A DNA stretch of 64,000 nucleotides from CG2-30-44-17 sp964344725 (GTDB taxonomy: Bacteria > Patescibacteriota > Gracilibacteria > UBA1369 > UBA12470), in contig CAYFOI010000001.1 of assembly GCA_964344725.1 (NCBI GenBank), positions 1-64,000 of the forward strand, written 5' to 3'. How positions within the stretch are numbered: position 1 is the first letter of the stretch; every line of letters starts with the position of its first letter. The notes under the pieces were generated by a model, which was given only the letters and a program-made list of their open reading frames with translations, made no database searches and was not told the DNA's origin. The translations under genes and the position numbers were made by a program. This document shows, in pieces, positions 1 to 8,626 of this stretch.

Positions 1-76
1 GGCTTACACTAAAGCAAATTTCGCATTTCTACGCACCCGAAAATGAACGGTCTCCCTGCCGAGTATTAAAAAACTC

Positions 77-120
77 TTGACTTCGCTTGGGCGAAATACT
101 AAAGTTAGGCGCGCCTAACT
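77..120 (+). promoter_or_regulatory. feo operon promoter with DtxR-type palindromic operator
   Basis: A TTGACT -35 (77-82) is followed after 17 bp by a TAAAGT -10 (100-105). A perfect 18-bp palindrome, AGTTAGGCGCGCCTAACT, lies at 103-120 over the -10 and the expected transcription start, 9 bp before the regulator's start codon. Iron regulators of the DtxR family bind TTAGG/CCTAA-type inverted repeats, so Fe-dependent autorepression of the downstream regulator-feoAB operon is the natural reading (inference). Bases 1-76 hold no gene that I can support. Confidence 0.7.
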
Positions 121-129
121 ATTTTAGAT

Positions 130-534
130 ATGCCAAGCACAAACAGAGAAGATTACTTAAGAGCCATCTTCACCATAGGAGAGCAAGGCGACGGCACAGT
201 GAAATCTATAGATATAGTGAAATATCTCGATGTTTCCAAGCCAGCTGTATCTGAAATGCTCAAGAAGCTAAAAAAAGACAACTATATAGAAAAAACACCA
301 TATTCTCGAATAACCCTTACATACAAAGGATTCGAATTAGCAAAAAAAATCACATACAAGCATCGCGTCGCTGAAAGATTTTTGAAAGATGTACTCAAAG
401 TAAAAAAAGAAAAACTCCACGAAGAAGCTCACAAACTAGAACATTCGATGTCAGACGAAGTCGCTCAGAAATTAGGAGATTTCCTAGATAATCCAAAGTT
501 GTGTCCATGCGGGCACCAAATACCTAAACTATAA
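130..534 (+). CDS. DtxR/MntR-family metal-dependent transcriptional regulator
   Basis: A 134-residue protein with an N-terminal winged helix (about 5-65, recognition-helix segment VSKPAVSEMLKKL) and the dimerisation/metal-binding domain typical of DtxR/MntR. The EEAHKLEHSMSDEV segment matches the family's EEAC.LEH..SDE motif, with His in place of the usual Cys. The C-terminal CPCGHQIP matches the CP.G..IP motif of the family. It lacks the SH3-like third domain of classical DtxR and so has MntR/short IdeR length. It is the first gene of the feo operon and its promoter carries a palindrome, so it probably represses the ferrous-iron transporter when iron is replete. Whether Fe or Mn is sensed cannot be read from sequence; the feoAB context favours iron. 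Confidence 0.85.
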   Translation: MPSTNREDYLRAIFTIGEQGDGTVKSIDIVKYLDVSKPAVSEMLKKLKKDNYIEKTPYSRITLTYKGFELAKKITYKHRVAERFLKDVLKVKKEKLHEEAHKLEHSMSDEVAQKLGDFLDNPKLCPCGHQIPKL

Positions 535-536
535 AC

Positions 537-761
537 ATGAAACTATTATCCAACTTTAAAAAAGGAACCAAGGTAAAGATACTAGGAGTCAACTGCGGGA
601 AAGAATTCTCAAGAAGACTATGTGACCTTGGCATATTTGAAGATACAGAAATAGAAATAATCAAGAACGATAATTTCGGTCCCATCATCATAAAAGTATT
701 AAACTCTAAAATCGCTTTAGGCCGAGGCGAAGCCGACAAGATCTATGCAGAAAAAATCTAA
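537..761 (+). CDS. feoA: Ferrous iron transport protein A
   Basis: A 74-residue SH3-like cytoplasmic protein with the FeoA pattern: basic start, GTKVKILGVNCGKEFSRRL, CDLGIFEDTEIEII, and a terminal LGRGEADKIYAEKI resembling the usual LR..EA..I. FeoA supports Fe(II) uptake through FeoB. The start lies 2 bp after the regulator stop, and its last 17 bases overlap the beginning of feoB, which implies translational coupling. Confidence 0.88.
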   Translation: MKLLSNFKKGTKVKILGVNCGKEFSRRLCDLGIFEDTEIEIIKNDNFGPIIIKVLNSKIALGRGEADKIYAEKI

Positions 762-2790
762 ATTAACGGTTGGACTAACTGGTAATCCCAACACAGGCAA
801 ATCAACGCTATTCAATTCGCTGACAGGCGCAGGGCAGCATGTCGGTAATTGGCCAGGCAAGACAGTAGAAAAAAAAGAAGGAACCTTCAAGTACGAAAAT
901 TATTCGATAGACATAATAGACTTGCCGGGATCTTACAGTCTGACAGCTTACACAGAAGAAGAAGTCATCACTTCCGAATTTGTTTTTGAAGAAAATCCAG
1001 ATGTAATCGTGCAGATAATTGATGCCCAAAACCTGGAGCGAAACTTATTCATGACAATTCAGCTTATTGAACTAGGAGCACCTCTTGTTCTTGCTATCAA
1101 CATGGTAGACCTCGCCAAGAAGAAAGGAATTGAAATAGATTTTGACATGTTATCCACTTTACTTGGGATATCGGTCGTGCCGATTTCTGCGAAGAACAAA
1201 AAAGGTTTTGATGAGCTCATGAAAGCGATAATCAAACAGTCCAAAACTCCGAATAGATCACAGGTGAAGCTTAAATATGGAACAGAGATCGACGAAGAAC
1301 TTTCGAAAATAAAATCTTTTCTAAGAAAGAAGAAATACGAAACAAAGCACATGGACTGGGCAGCTCTCAAATTACTTGAAGGAGATTTGCGAGTAGAACA
1401 AAAAATAATCCAAGAGCCTTACTATCTGGAAAGTCGAGATTTAGTAGATCAAAGCATAGCTCATTTAGAAAATGTATTTGGCAAAAACATACACACTATC
1501 CTAAACAGAACGAGATATGGTTTCATAAAAGGATTAAGAAAAGACACAGTCACATGCAAAGACACTTGCAAACAAAGCAAGTCAGACAAGATAGATAACT
1601 TCCTGACAAATAAATTCTTAGGAATCCCGATATTTATGGGGATAGCTTGGCTAATGTTTCAGGCGACGTTCAAATTGTCAGAGCCGATTATGGGCTGGAT
1701 TGAATCATTATTCGAAGTAGTAGCAAATTGGTCATTAGAAGTATTGGGAAGTACAGGTGCGTCAGAATGGATGCAATCGCTAGTTGTCGATGGGATTATA
1801 GGTGGCGTAGGTGGCGTATTAATTTTCGTACCTATCATAGGAGTTCTCTTTTTCATTATGGCCATATTGGAGGACTCAGGATACATGGCTCGAGTAGCTT
1901 ATTTGATGGATAAACTCATGCACAGGTTCGGTTTACATGGAAAAGCTTTTATTCCACTGATATTAGGTTTCGGATGTAATGTGCCTGGAATAATGGCAAC
2001 AAGAACTCTAGAGACAAAGAGAGATAGGCTGCTCACAATGCTTGTGAATCCGTTCATGTCTTGTGGAGCTCGTCTGCCAGTTTATGCGTTGTTTGCAGGT
2101 GTGTTTTTTAGCGCGCATCAAGGCTGGGTGATATTTTCGATGTATATCCTAGGGATGATAATTGCTATTATTGCAGCTTTAGTTTTGAAAAAATTTCTTA
2201 CCAAAAAACTATCAACCCCTTTCGTAATAGAATTGCCACCGTACAGATGTCCTGCTTTACGAGGGATTCTTATACATACATGGGAAAGAATATGGATTTT
2301 TATAAAAAAAGCCGGAACGATAATTCTGGCATTCTCGGTAATTATCTGGTTTATGGCGAGTATGCCGGCAGGAGTTGAATACGGATCTCAAGAAAGTTAC
2401 GCTGGACAAGTAGGAGAAACAATTGCACCTGTGTTTGAACCACTAGGATTCGGGAATTGGCAGTCAGGAGTCGCTCTGACTTTCGGATTTGTAGCAAAAG
2501 AAGTAATTGTAGGAACCTTTGGCACACTCTATGGCATAGAAGATATTGAGTCAGCTGAAGGAAGCGTAATGTTGTCCGGATCATTACAGGAGGATTTTAC
2601 ACCTCTGTCAGCTTATTCATTTATGGCCTTTGTGCTTTTGTATGTGCCGTGTATGGCCGTACTTGCAGTGATTAAAAGGGAAACCAATTCGTGGAAATGG
2701 CCTATACTTGTTGCAATTTATACTACGGCGATTGCGTGGATAATGGCCTTTCTGGTTTATCAAGGCGGAACCCTTCTAGGATTTAATTAA
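745..2790 (+). CDS. feoB: Ferrous iron transporter B (GTPase-permease)
   Basis: A 681-residue inner-membrane Fe(II) permease. The N-terminal G domain shows G1 GNPNTGKS (residues 13-20), G3 DLPG (about 59), G4 NMVD (about 118) and a SAK G5 motif. A helical linker region follows, then the two Gate regions and transmembrane core from about residue 290, with the conserved FGCNVPGIMATRTLE and NPFMSCGARLPVYALF segments. It is slightly shorter than the E. coli protein (about 770) because the C-terminal extension is short. It overlaps feoA by 17 bp and is followed by a small Cys-rich membrane protein gene. Confidence 0.96.
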   Translation: MQKKSKLTVGLTGNPNTGKSTLFNSLTGAGQHVGNWPGKTVEKKEGTFKYENYSIDIIDLPGSYSLTAYTEEEVITSEFVFEENPDVIVQIIDAQNLERNLFMTIQLIELGAPLVLAINMVDLAKKKGIEIDFDMLSTLLGISVVPISAKNKKGFDELMKAIIKQSKTPNRSQVKLKYGTEIDEELSKIKSFLRKKKYETKHMDWAALKLLEGDLRVEQKIIQEPYYLESRDLVDQSIAHLENVFGKNIHTILNRTRYGFIKGLRKDTVTCKDTCKQSKSDKIDNFLTNKFLGIPIFMGIAWLMFQATFKLSEPIMGWIESLFEVVANWSLEVLGSTGASEWMQSLVVDGIIGGVGGVLIFVPIIGVLFFIMAILEDSGYMARVAYLMDKLMHRFGLHGKAFIPLILGFGCNVPGIMATRTLETKRDRLLTMLVNPFMSCGARLPVYALFAGVFFSAHQGWVIFSMYILGMIIAIIAALVLKKFLTKKLSTPFVIELPPYRCPALRGILIHTWERIWIFIKKAGTIILAFSVIIWFMASMPAGVEYGSQESYAGQVGETIAPVFEPLGFGNWQSGVALTFGFVAKEVIVGTFGTLYGIEDIESAEGSVMLSGSLQEDFTPLSAYSFMAFVLLYVPCMAVLAVIKRETNSWKWPILVAIYTTAIAWIMAFLVYQGGTLLGFN

Positions 2791-2796
2791 ATAAAA

Positions 2797-2943
2797 ATGA
2801 GCATTATAGAAATAATCATATTAAGTAGTCTAATCTTATTCGCAGTTATATACATTGCGCGCTATGTATCTGTTCCGTTTAGGAAATCCAAAAATCCATG
2901 CCAAAACTGCCCATATAGCAGTAGCTGCATCAAAAAGGACTAA
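2797..2943 (+). CDS. FeoB-associated Cys-rich small membrane protein
   Basis: A 48-residue protein starting 6 bp after feoB. It has one N-terminal membrane helix (IIEIIILSSLILFAVIYIA) and a short cytoplasmic tail with CQNCPYSSSC, that is C-x2-C-x5-C. This matches the small FeoB-associated Cys-rich membrane proteins found after feoB in many anaerobes and Gram-positives. Their role is not settled; an accessory or metal-sensing part in Fe(II) transport is assumed. The stop codon is at 2941-2943. Confidence 0.8.
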   Translation: MSIIEIIILSSLILFAVIYIARYVSVPFRKSKNPCQNCPYSSSCIKKD

Positions 2944-2948
2944 AGGCA

Positions 2949-3002
2949 TTCACAATTTTTTCACAACTTCTTCATAATTACTTAACCTACAGCGAATATA
3001 AA
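2949..3002 (+). promoter_or_regulatory. Pho-box-like direct repeats and promoter of the VTC/CotH operon
   Basis: TTCACAA (2949-2955), TTCACAA (2960-2966), TTCATAA (2971-2977) and the weaker TTAACCT (2982-2988) recur with an exact 11-bp period. A TATAAA -10 lies at 2997-3002, and no separate -35 is seen. PhoP/PhoB-type response regulators bind such 11-bp direct repeats (B. subtilis TT(A/C/T)A(C/T)A) in place of a -35. An OmpR/PhoB-type regulator is encoded in the same gene run (6769-7452), so direct activation is plausible. Confidence 0.6.
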
Positions 3003-3005
3003 GCG

Positions 3006-3026
3006 GTCAGCATTTAAATCGCTGAC
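3006..3026 (+). repeat. Inverted repeat GTCAGC...GCTGAC before the VTC gene
   Basis: GTCAGC (3006-3011) and GCTGAC (3021-3026) flank the AT-palindrome ATTTAAAT. The element ends exactly where the TTG start codon begins, so it lies in the 5' leader and could act as a translational hairpin or a second operator. There is no direct evidence for either. Confidence 0.45.
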
Positions 3027-3785
3027 TTGTCAAAAGCAACAAACATAATCCGCAAATTCAATCGTTTCGAACTAAAATATTTACTGCCTATTGAGCAAGC
3101 TCGTACTTTTGAAGAAGAAATAAAACAGTATTTGCACCCAGACACGTATGGCGACGAAGGTCGATATGCAATATCAAGTTTATATTACGATTCGCCAGAC
3201 TATCATTTCTATTGGGAGAAAATCGAAGGAATAAAATTCCGACGAAAACTCCGCATAAGGCAATATGAATCGCAACAACCGCTGACAGAAGATACGCCCG
3301 TTTTTGTAGAGATAAAACAAAGACTTAATCGTGTAACACAAAAGAGAAGAGTGAATTTGCCGTATAAAGATGCGCTTAGATTATGTGACGAGGGCAAATT
3401 GCCGAAAAATCCAAGCCAAGATGATTTGCCTGTGCTCCAAGAGATCCAAAATATGGTAATAAGACACAACCTTCAGCCGTCAAATATAATTAGCTATTTT
3501 CGAAAAGCATATACAGGTAGTGACCTAGATATAGGACTTAGAGTCACTTTTGATAGCAATTTAAGATACAGAGTAAAAGATCTCGATTTAGCATCAAAAA
3601 AAATCGGTAATTTCATGCTACCCCCAGATCAAATCGTTATGGAAATCAAAGCAAACGAAAGAGTTCCTTATTGGCTTACCGAAATGGTGGGAGAACATAA
3701 CTTGCGACTTATCAGGGTAAGTAAATATTGCCAAGGTCTCGAAGTTGGCAAGCGCGTACCAACATCTAACTATTTAACAATTTAA
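3027..3785 (+). CDS. VTC-domain protein (polyphosphate polymerase-like)
   Basis: A 252-residue soluble protein with the VTC tunnel-domain signatures: RFELKYLLP at the start, SLYYDSP, the basic strand FRRKLRIRQY, FVEIKQR, and near the end VMEIKANERVPYWL and SKYCQGLE. In eukaryotic Vtc4 this triphosphate-tunnel fold makes polyphosphate from ATP. Bacterial homologues are usually, as here, next to DUF4956 and CotH-like genes, and their product is not established. The start is TTG at 3027; no Shine-Dalgarno is visible. The upstream Pho-box-like repeats fit a phosphate-linked role. The following gene begins 11 bp after the stop. Confidence 0.85.
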   Translation: MSKATNIIRKFNRFELKYLLPIEQARTFEEEIKQYLHPDTYGDEGRYAISSLYYDSPDYHFYWEKIEGIKFRRKLRIRQYESQQPLTEDTPVFVEIKQRLNRVTQKRRVNLPYKDALRLCDEGKLPKNPSQDDLPVLQEIQNMVIRHNLQPSNIISYFRKAYTGSDLDIGLRVTFDSNLRYRVKDLDLASKKIGNFMLPPDQIVMEIKANERVPYWLTEMVGEHNLRLIRVSKYCQGLEVGKRVPTSNYLTI

Positions 3786-3796
3786 CCTAGAAAAAC

Positions 3797-4501
3797 ATGG
3801 AGCAATTCATGCAAATGATCCAAGAACAACTGAATTTTCAGGATCTATCAGGGACGTTCACGGTCACAGACGTCGTAATCGCATTCGTACTGAGTTTTTT
3901 ACTCACGAGCATAGTCGCTTACGTATACAAAATCACGCACAAGGGTATGTCTTATACCCAAAGCTTCGTTCATACACTGGTTTTTATGGGTATGATTACG
4001 AGCCTTATTATGATGGTTGTAGGATCAAACATTGCCAGAGCATTTTCGCTGGTTGGTGCTCTTTCTATTATTCGTTTCAGAAACGCTGTTAAAGAAACGC
4101 GAGATGTTGGATTTATATTCTTCGCGATGGCAATAGGGATGGCGACAGGAACTAAGTTTTATCTGCTCGCAACTATAGCAACAACAGTTATCAGCGCAGT
4201 TATCGTTATGATGAATCGATTCAACTGGTTCGCTCAAACAACCAATAGCCTGATTCTAAAAATACAACTACCGAACAACATGAACTTCGATGAGCTATTT
4301 AACGATACATTTGTTAAATACACAGACGCATCTGACCTAATAAGCATCGATTCAGTTCGATCAGGGATGCTCACCGAGCTTGTCTATAGCATTGTGCCCA
4401 AAAAGAAAACAAATACACGTAAATTTTTAAGCGATCTCAAAACCCTAAACGGAAACAACAAAGTAACTCTCATAACAGGCTATAACAATACTGACTTATA
4501 A
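3797..4501 (+). CDS. DUF4956 family membrane protein
   Basis: A 234-residue polytopic membrane protein with about four helices: VVIAFVLSFLLTSIVAYVYK, FVHTLVFMGMITSLIMMVVG, FIFFAMAIGMATGTKFYLL and the adjacent ATIATTVISAVIVMM. The segment LVGALSIIRFRNAVKETRD is the DUF4956 hallmark. The C-terminal ~80 residues are soluble and resemble a small alpha/beta domain. The stop codon (4499-4501) touches the ATG of the CotH gene. DUF4956, VTC and CotH genes commonly travel together; the function is unknown, perhaps export or synthesis of a phosphate polymer. Confidence 0.85.
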   Translation: MEQFMQMIQEQLNFQDLSGTFTVTDVVIAFVLSFLLTSIVAYVYKITHKGMSYTQSFVHTLVFMGMITSLIMMVVGSNIARAFSLVGALSIIRFRNAVKETRDVGFIFFAMAIGMATGTKFYLLATIATTVISAVIVMMNRFNWFAQTTNSLILKIQLPNNMNFDELFNDTFVKYTDASDLISIDSVRSGMLTELVYSIVPKKKTNTRKFLSDLKTLNGNNKVTLITGYNNTDL

Positions 4502-6154
4502 ATGAGAACAATCCTTTTCAAACGTCATTACAAAATCATTTTCGGACTTACCACATTCATAGTCCTGCTTGTGGCAATGCTTGGTAATACGCAAATAATC
4601 GCATACACAAGCAAACAACAACTAGAAGAAGAAATATGTGCCACTTGCTACGAAAACGACGTCGATATTTTTGACGATACTGTCGTACATGAAATCGAAA
4701 TATTAACTAATGAAGATACTTACGACAGCATGATTGAAACGTTTAAAGAAACGGGCGAAAAGGAATATTTTTCAGTTGATGTGACGATTGATGGTGTACT
4801 TGTAGAAAATGTAGGCCTTAGGCTAAAGGGCAATGCCTCCCTAAGTACAGTCCTAGGAGTGGCGATGGAAGATTTTGGGGGAGATGGTGGCGGGAAAGGC
4901 CCAGGTGACAAAGATAGTGACAGAGATAATGGTTTCGCACCTCCTGCATTCGGGGAAGATTTCGAAGATATGGAATTACCAGAAGGATTTGAACCACAAC
5001 AAGACTTTATGGATATGATGGGAGGTATGGGAGATGGAGGAAAAGAAGATGTACCTTATCTTATTAAATTTGATGAATTCGTTGATGGACAATGTTATCA
5101 GGGGTATGCGGAAATAGCTGTAAGAACCAGTGGTATCTCAGACAATGCTTCAATGCTGCACGAGCCAATAACGAATTATGCAATTGAAAGTCTTGGCATA
5201 CCAATCTCCGAGACGTCTTATGCTAGTGTTCAGCTTACAGAAGATTCTGAGCCAATAATGTATGTGCTTGCACAACAGGTTGATCAGATTTTCATCGATG
5301 AATACTTCCCGAATTCCGATGGCGTGCTTTATAAAATCAATCAAGTCGGTAATGACTTCAGTTATTTAGGAGACGATCCGACCTTATATCTTGATATCTT
5401 CAGTCAAGAAACAAATGTGAACGATGCTGATTACACGCCATTGATTCAATTCATGAAATTTGTAACGGAAGCTTCAGATGAAGAGTTCGCCGAAAATCTT
5501 GATGATTACTTTGATGTTACAGCTTTTGCAGATTATCTCGCGATCCATAATATTCTTGCTAATAACGATTCCTTAGCTGGGATGGGGAATAATTATTATT
5601 TGTATCACGATTTTGATACGGGGATTTTTACTATTTTGACATGGGATACAAATGAAAGTCTTGGGAAATTGTCAGGGGGTATGGGAGGTGGTGGCACAAT
5701 GAGTGGTTCCGGAAATGTCAGCGGAGCTGAAACAGATATATATTGGGAAAATAGCGGAGACTTCGGCAACTTCTTTGACCAATTCGAAGAAGACTCGACA
5801 GAAGAGACTTCAGAGGAAGAAGTTGTTGTTAATGACTCCATGCTCCCAGAGATAAATAACAGCAAGGGAGGAGATAAAATGGGTATGGGATCTCATCTTC
5901 TAAAAGAAAGGTTTTTAGAAACACCTGAGTTTTTAGAACTATATGAAGAAAGATACGAAATAATATATGAACAACTTCTAGGAACCGATCTTCTAACATC
6001 CAAAGTTGACGAATATGCAGATCTATTAACTGGATACAACAGTACTAATGATTTGTTTGATCAAGAGGCATACGACGCAGCCGTAGAAATTGTACTGCAA
6101 TTTCTAGAGGAGAGATATCAATATCTTAACAACTTTTTTACAGGCAATTCATAA
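4502..6154 (+). CDS. CotH-like kinase family protein, exported
   Basis: A 550-residue protein with an N-terminal membrane anchor or signal (IIFGLTTFIVLLVAMLG, about 14-30). The CotH fold follows: VGLRLKGNAS near residue 105, PYLIKFDEF near 183, then YLAIHNILANNDSLAGMGNNYYLYHD and WDTNESLG (about 340-390), which correspond to the catalytic-loop and metal-binding Asp regions of the atypical CotH protein kinases. Two Gly/Asp/Met-rich low-complexity insertions (about 122-180 and 390-460) interrupt the domain. CotH of Bacillus spores phosphorylates coat proteins; targets here are unknown. The gene directly follows DUF4956 with no spacer. The 102 bp after it hold no gene I trust. Confidence 0.82.
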   Translation: MRTILFKRHYKIIFGLTTFIVLLVAMLGNTQIIAYTSKQQLEEEICATCYENDVDIFDDTVVHEIEILTNEDTYDSMIETFKETGEKEYFSVDVTIDGVLVENVGLRLKGNASLSTVLGVAMEDFGGDGGGKGPGDKDSDRDNGFAPPAFGEDFEDMELPEGFEPQQDFMDMMGGMGDGGKEDVPYLIKFDEFVDGQCYQGYAEIAVRTSGISDNASMLHEPITNYAIESLGIPISETSYASVQLTEDSEPIMYVLAQQVDQIFIDEYFPNSDGVLYKINQVGNDFSYLGDDPTLYLDIFSQETNVNDADYTPLIQFMKFVTEASDEEFAENLDDYFDVTAFADYLAIHNILANNDSLAGMGNNYYLYHDFDTGIFTILTWDTNESLGKLSGGMGGGGTMSGSGNVSGAETDIYWENSGDFGNFFDQFEEDSTEETSEEEVVVNDSMLPEINNSKGGDKMGMGSHLLKERFLETPEFLELYEERYEIIYEQLLGTDLLTSKVDEYADLLTGYNSTNDLFDQEAYDAAVEIVLQFLEERYQYLNNFFTGNS

Positions 6155-6256
6155 AGCAAACACATCTAAGCGTCAGAATGATCGCGGATGTAGATGGAAA
6201 GCTCATCGTGGTCGATACATCTCAATGTATATAAAAACATTTAACCCAAAGACAAA

Positions 6257-6700
6257 ATGAAAAAAATACTATCAAGTACAATTCTAGGAATCGTACTCAC
6301 AACAACGTTGTTAGTTGGAAGCATTACAATCGTAAGCGCAGCAACTGATGATGAAACAACTCGCGGTGAAGGATTTCATCATGCCCAAGAGCAACAACTC
6401 GAAGAACTGGGACATCATGATTCTAAGAAGAGAGAAATGATGCAAGAGTCAGTAGAAAGAACTGTAACTAATTTGGATGACGGAGTTGTCATAACTTTGA
6501 CATCAGACAACGAAGAAGTTGTTGCAAAAATCCAGGAAACAGCTGAAGAAAGAAGTAGAAGAGGAGAGTGCGAAGATACTGTGAAAACAGTAGAGATGCT
6601 TGAAGACGGCGTGCAGATAACAATAACATCGGATGATTCAGAGATGGTTGAAAAAATACAAGAAAGAGCAATAGATGGGTTTCAAGGCAAAAAAGGGTGA
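6257..6700 (+). CDS. Small secreted protein with two copies of an acidic repeat
   Basis: A 147-residue protein with a clear signal peptide (MKKILSSTILGIVLTTTLLV...SAA, cleavage near 29). The mature part has a His/Glu-rich stretch (about 38-55) and two copies of one unit, VTNLDDGVVITLTSDNEEVV.KIQE and VEMLEDGVQITITSDDSEMVEKIQE, about 43 residues apart. I do not recognise a named family. The position between the CotH gene and the two-component genes suggests a periplasmic or surface factor of the same system. The stop is TGA. The start is preceded by an A-rich leader (AAGACAAAATG) without a Shine-Dalgarno. Confidence 0.7.
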   Translation: MKKILSSTILGIVLTTTLLVGSITIVSAATDDETTRGEGFHHAQEQQLEELGHHDSKKREMMQESVERTVTNLDDGVVITLTSDNEEVVAKIQETAEERSRRGECEDTVKTVEMLEDGVQITITSDDSEMVEKIQERAIDGFQGKKG

Positions 6701-6723
6701 GCCTTGGGACAAAATAGGTATAA

Positions 6724-6755
6724 AGGGGAGAGGTTGCGGGAAATCTCTCTCCCCT
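6724..6755 (+). terminator. Stable hairpin without U-tract between secreted protein and regulator
   Basis: AGGGGAGAG (6724-6732) pairs perfectly with CTCTCCCCT (6747-6755) around a 14-nt loop. No T-run follows, so it is more likely an mRNA-processing, attenuation or stability element in the leader of the response-regulator gene (start 6769) than a simple intrinsic terminator. Confidence 0.5.
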
Positions 6756-6768
6756 ATAAACTTAAAAC

Positions 6769-7452
6769 ATGAAAACAATATTAATAATCGAAGACGATCA
6801 GCACATAGCTGACCTTGTAAAGCTCTACTGTGAAAAGGAGGGCTTTCGTGCCGTCATAGCTCTAGACGGAGAACAAGGGGTGAATTTTGCCAAAAAAAGC
6901 ACACCAGACTGCATAATTTTAGACCTCATGTTGCCTGAGATTGATGGCATGCAGGTCTTGAAAGAAATAAGGTCATATTCGAACGTGCCAGTAATAATTT
7001 TGACTGCAAAAGAAGAAGAGATCGAAAAAATACTAGGGCTAGAAATGGGAGCAGATGACTATGTGACAAAACCTTTCAGCCCAAAAGAAGTAATGGCTAG
7101 AGTAAAAGCCGTACTTAGAAGAAGTACACCAAAAGCAGAGACAAAAAATAACGTAAAAATAAGCGACCTTGAAATAGATGCAAATAAATTCGAAGTCAAA
7201 AAAGGGAACAAAAAAATCCAATTATCCGCGCTAGAATTCAAGCTGCTTAACCTATTAGCTTCCAGTCCAGGAAGAGTGTTCCCGAGAGAACAAATCATGA
7301 AAAACATATACGAGAGTGATTCAAAAATAGTTTTTGATAGAACGATAGATGTCCATGTTAAAAATTTAAGAAAAAAACTTGGAGATAACCCAAAGAAACC
7401 AAAATATATAGAGTCAATATTTGGGGTAGGTTATAAATTCAAAGAAGAATGA
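6769..7452 (+). CDS. OmpR/PhoB-family response regulator
   Basis: A 227-residue regulator. The receiver domain (1-118) carries the acidic pair E8/D9/D10, phospho-acceptor D52 in ILDLMLP, T79 and K101 (YVTKPF). The C-terminal winged helix (about 128-225) has the OmpR-type sequence LSALEFKLLNLLASSPGRVFPREQ and a terminal GVGYKF. The kinase gene overlaps its stop by 4 bp (ATGA). Pho-box-like 11-bp repeats upstream of the VTC gene are a candidate target. The true stimulus (phosphate, envelope stress or other) is not shown by the sequence. Confidence 0.93.
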   Translation: MKTILIIEDDQHIADLVKLYCEKEGFRAVIALDGEQGVNFAKKSTPDCIILDLMLPEIDGMQVLKEIRSYSNVPVIILTAKEEEIEKILGLEMGADDYVTKPFSPKEVMARVKAVLRRSTPKAETKNNVKISDLEIDANKFEVKKGNKKIQLSALEFKLLNLLASSPGRVFPREQIMKNIYESDSKIVFDRTIDVHVKNLRKKLGDNPKKPKYIESIFGVGYKFKEE

Positions 7453-8543
7453 AATTAAAGGTTCAGACCAAACTATTTTTAGGATCTATAGGCATACTAC
7501 TTCTCACTGTAGTGGTGGTCTCATTTACTGCACACTACTATCTCGCAAGAGGCTTGGAGCATGCTATGGGGCCGGAAGGCTTTCAGGAGTTCCAGCGATT
7601 TGATAAGGAGCAAGGCAACCCTTTCCAGAGAGATATGCAAACTTATTTCACGCTAATTGCACTTGTAGGGAGTACGCTCGCGATTATTGCTAGCTTTGTT
7701 TTTTCAAAATATCTAATAACCCCGATCAAAAGCGTAATCGACACTACTAAAAAAATCGCCAAAGGTGATTATCAAACGCGAGTTGAAGTTAATACAAATG
7801 ACGAAGTCGGAGAACTCTGTAAGTCAGTCAACAAAATGGCTGAAGGACTTGAGGAAACCGAAAGACTTAGACGCGAATTAGTTACAAACGTAGCACATGA
7901 ACTTGCTACACCATTAACGAATATCAGTGGCTATCTCGAAGCGATGCAGGATGGGACGATAACAGGTGAAAATTTAACCAAAAATACATTAAAACTCTTG
8001 CAAGACGAAACGGACAGACTGGCATTAATGGTAGCCGATGTAAGGGCTTTATCATCAGCTGAAAATCCGAAACTCAACTTGAATATCAAAGCGTACGAAG
8101 TAGATAAACTCATCAAAAAAATTATCGCAAAGATGAAACCCAAGTACGAGAAAAAAGCTATAAAACTTACAAGCGAAATTCAAAATGCTTTGCCAAAAAT
8201 ACTCGTAGATAAAGACAAATTCGAACAAATAATGATTAATTTGATCAGCAACGCGATATCATATACTCCCAAAAAAGGTAAAATTAAGATCGCGGTTAAA
8301 AAACAAAAAGGCAACATCCAAATTGCCGTAGAAGACAACGGTATTGGCATCCCAAAAGAAGATCTGCCTCATATATTTGAACGCTTTTATAGAACAGACA
8401 AATCCAGATCACGCAAAACAGGCGGTACAGGTGTAGGTCTTACGATAGCAAAGGAACTCATCGAAGCTCATGGAGGCAAAATAAAAGTTAAAAGTAAAGA
8501 AGGGGAGGGGTCTAGGTTTATTTGTGAGTTTTTGGCGCAGTAG
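7449..8543 (+). CDS. Sensor histidine kinase (HAMP, HisKA, HATPase)
   Basis: A 364-residue membrane kinase. Helices TM1 (about 9-31) and TM2 (about 64-88) flank a very short extracytoplasmic loop of about 33 residues. HAMP follows (about 89-140), then HisKA with the phospho-acceptor H150 in NVAHELATPL (family usual HELRTPL). The catalytic domain has NLISNAISYTP (N box), VEDNGIGIP (G1), FERFYR (F box) and GGTGVGLTIAKELIEAHGG (G2). The tiny sensor loop suggests it senses membrane state or a partner protein rather than a ligand. It is translationally coupled to the response regulator. Confidence 0.93.
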   Translation: MKLKVQTKLFLGSIGILLLTVVVVSFTAHYYLARGLEHAMGPEGFQEFQRFDKEQGNPFQRDMQTYFTLIALVGSTLAIIASFVFSKYLITPIKSVIDTTKKIAKGDYQTRVEVNTNDEVGELCKSVNKMAEGLEETERLRRELVTNVAHELATPLTNISGYLEAMQDGTITGENLTKNTLKLLQDETDRLALMVADVRALSSAENPKLNLNIKAYEVDKLIKKIIAKMKPKYEKKAIKLTSEIQNALPKILVDKDKFEQIMINLISNAISYTPKKGKIKIAVKKQKGNIQIAVEDNGIGIPKEDLPHIFERFYRTDKSRSRKTGGTGVGLTIAKELIEAHGGKIKVKSKEGEGSRFICEFLAQ

Positions 8544-8569
8544 CGGCCGGGATAAATAACACATAAAAA

Positions 8570-8598
8570 TTGACCTGACGCGTAATAGTCGCTAAAAT
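8570..8598 (+). promoter_or_regulatory. Sigma70-type promoter before the frameshifted gene
   Basis: TTGACC (8570-8575) and TAAAAT (8593-8598) are spaced by 17 bp, and the first start codon is at 8627. It makes the disrupted gene downstream an independent transcription unit. Confidence 0.6.
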
Positions 8599-8626
8599 CA
8601 CAGCCTTTATTTGATTAAACAAAAAT

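Noticed and set aside
6680..6780. UGA recoded as glycine (Gracilibacteria/Absconditabacteria code)
   Set aside because: UGA ends several genes at ATGA overlaps (7449, 21561, 43590) and at 6700, where read-through would give no sensible protein.
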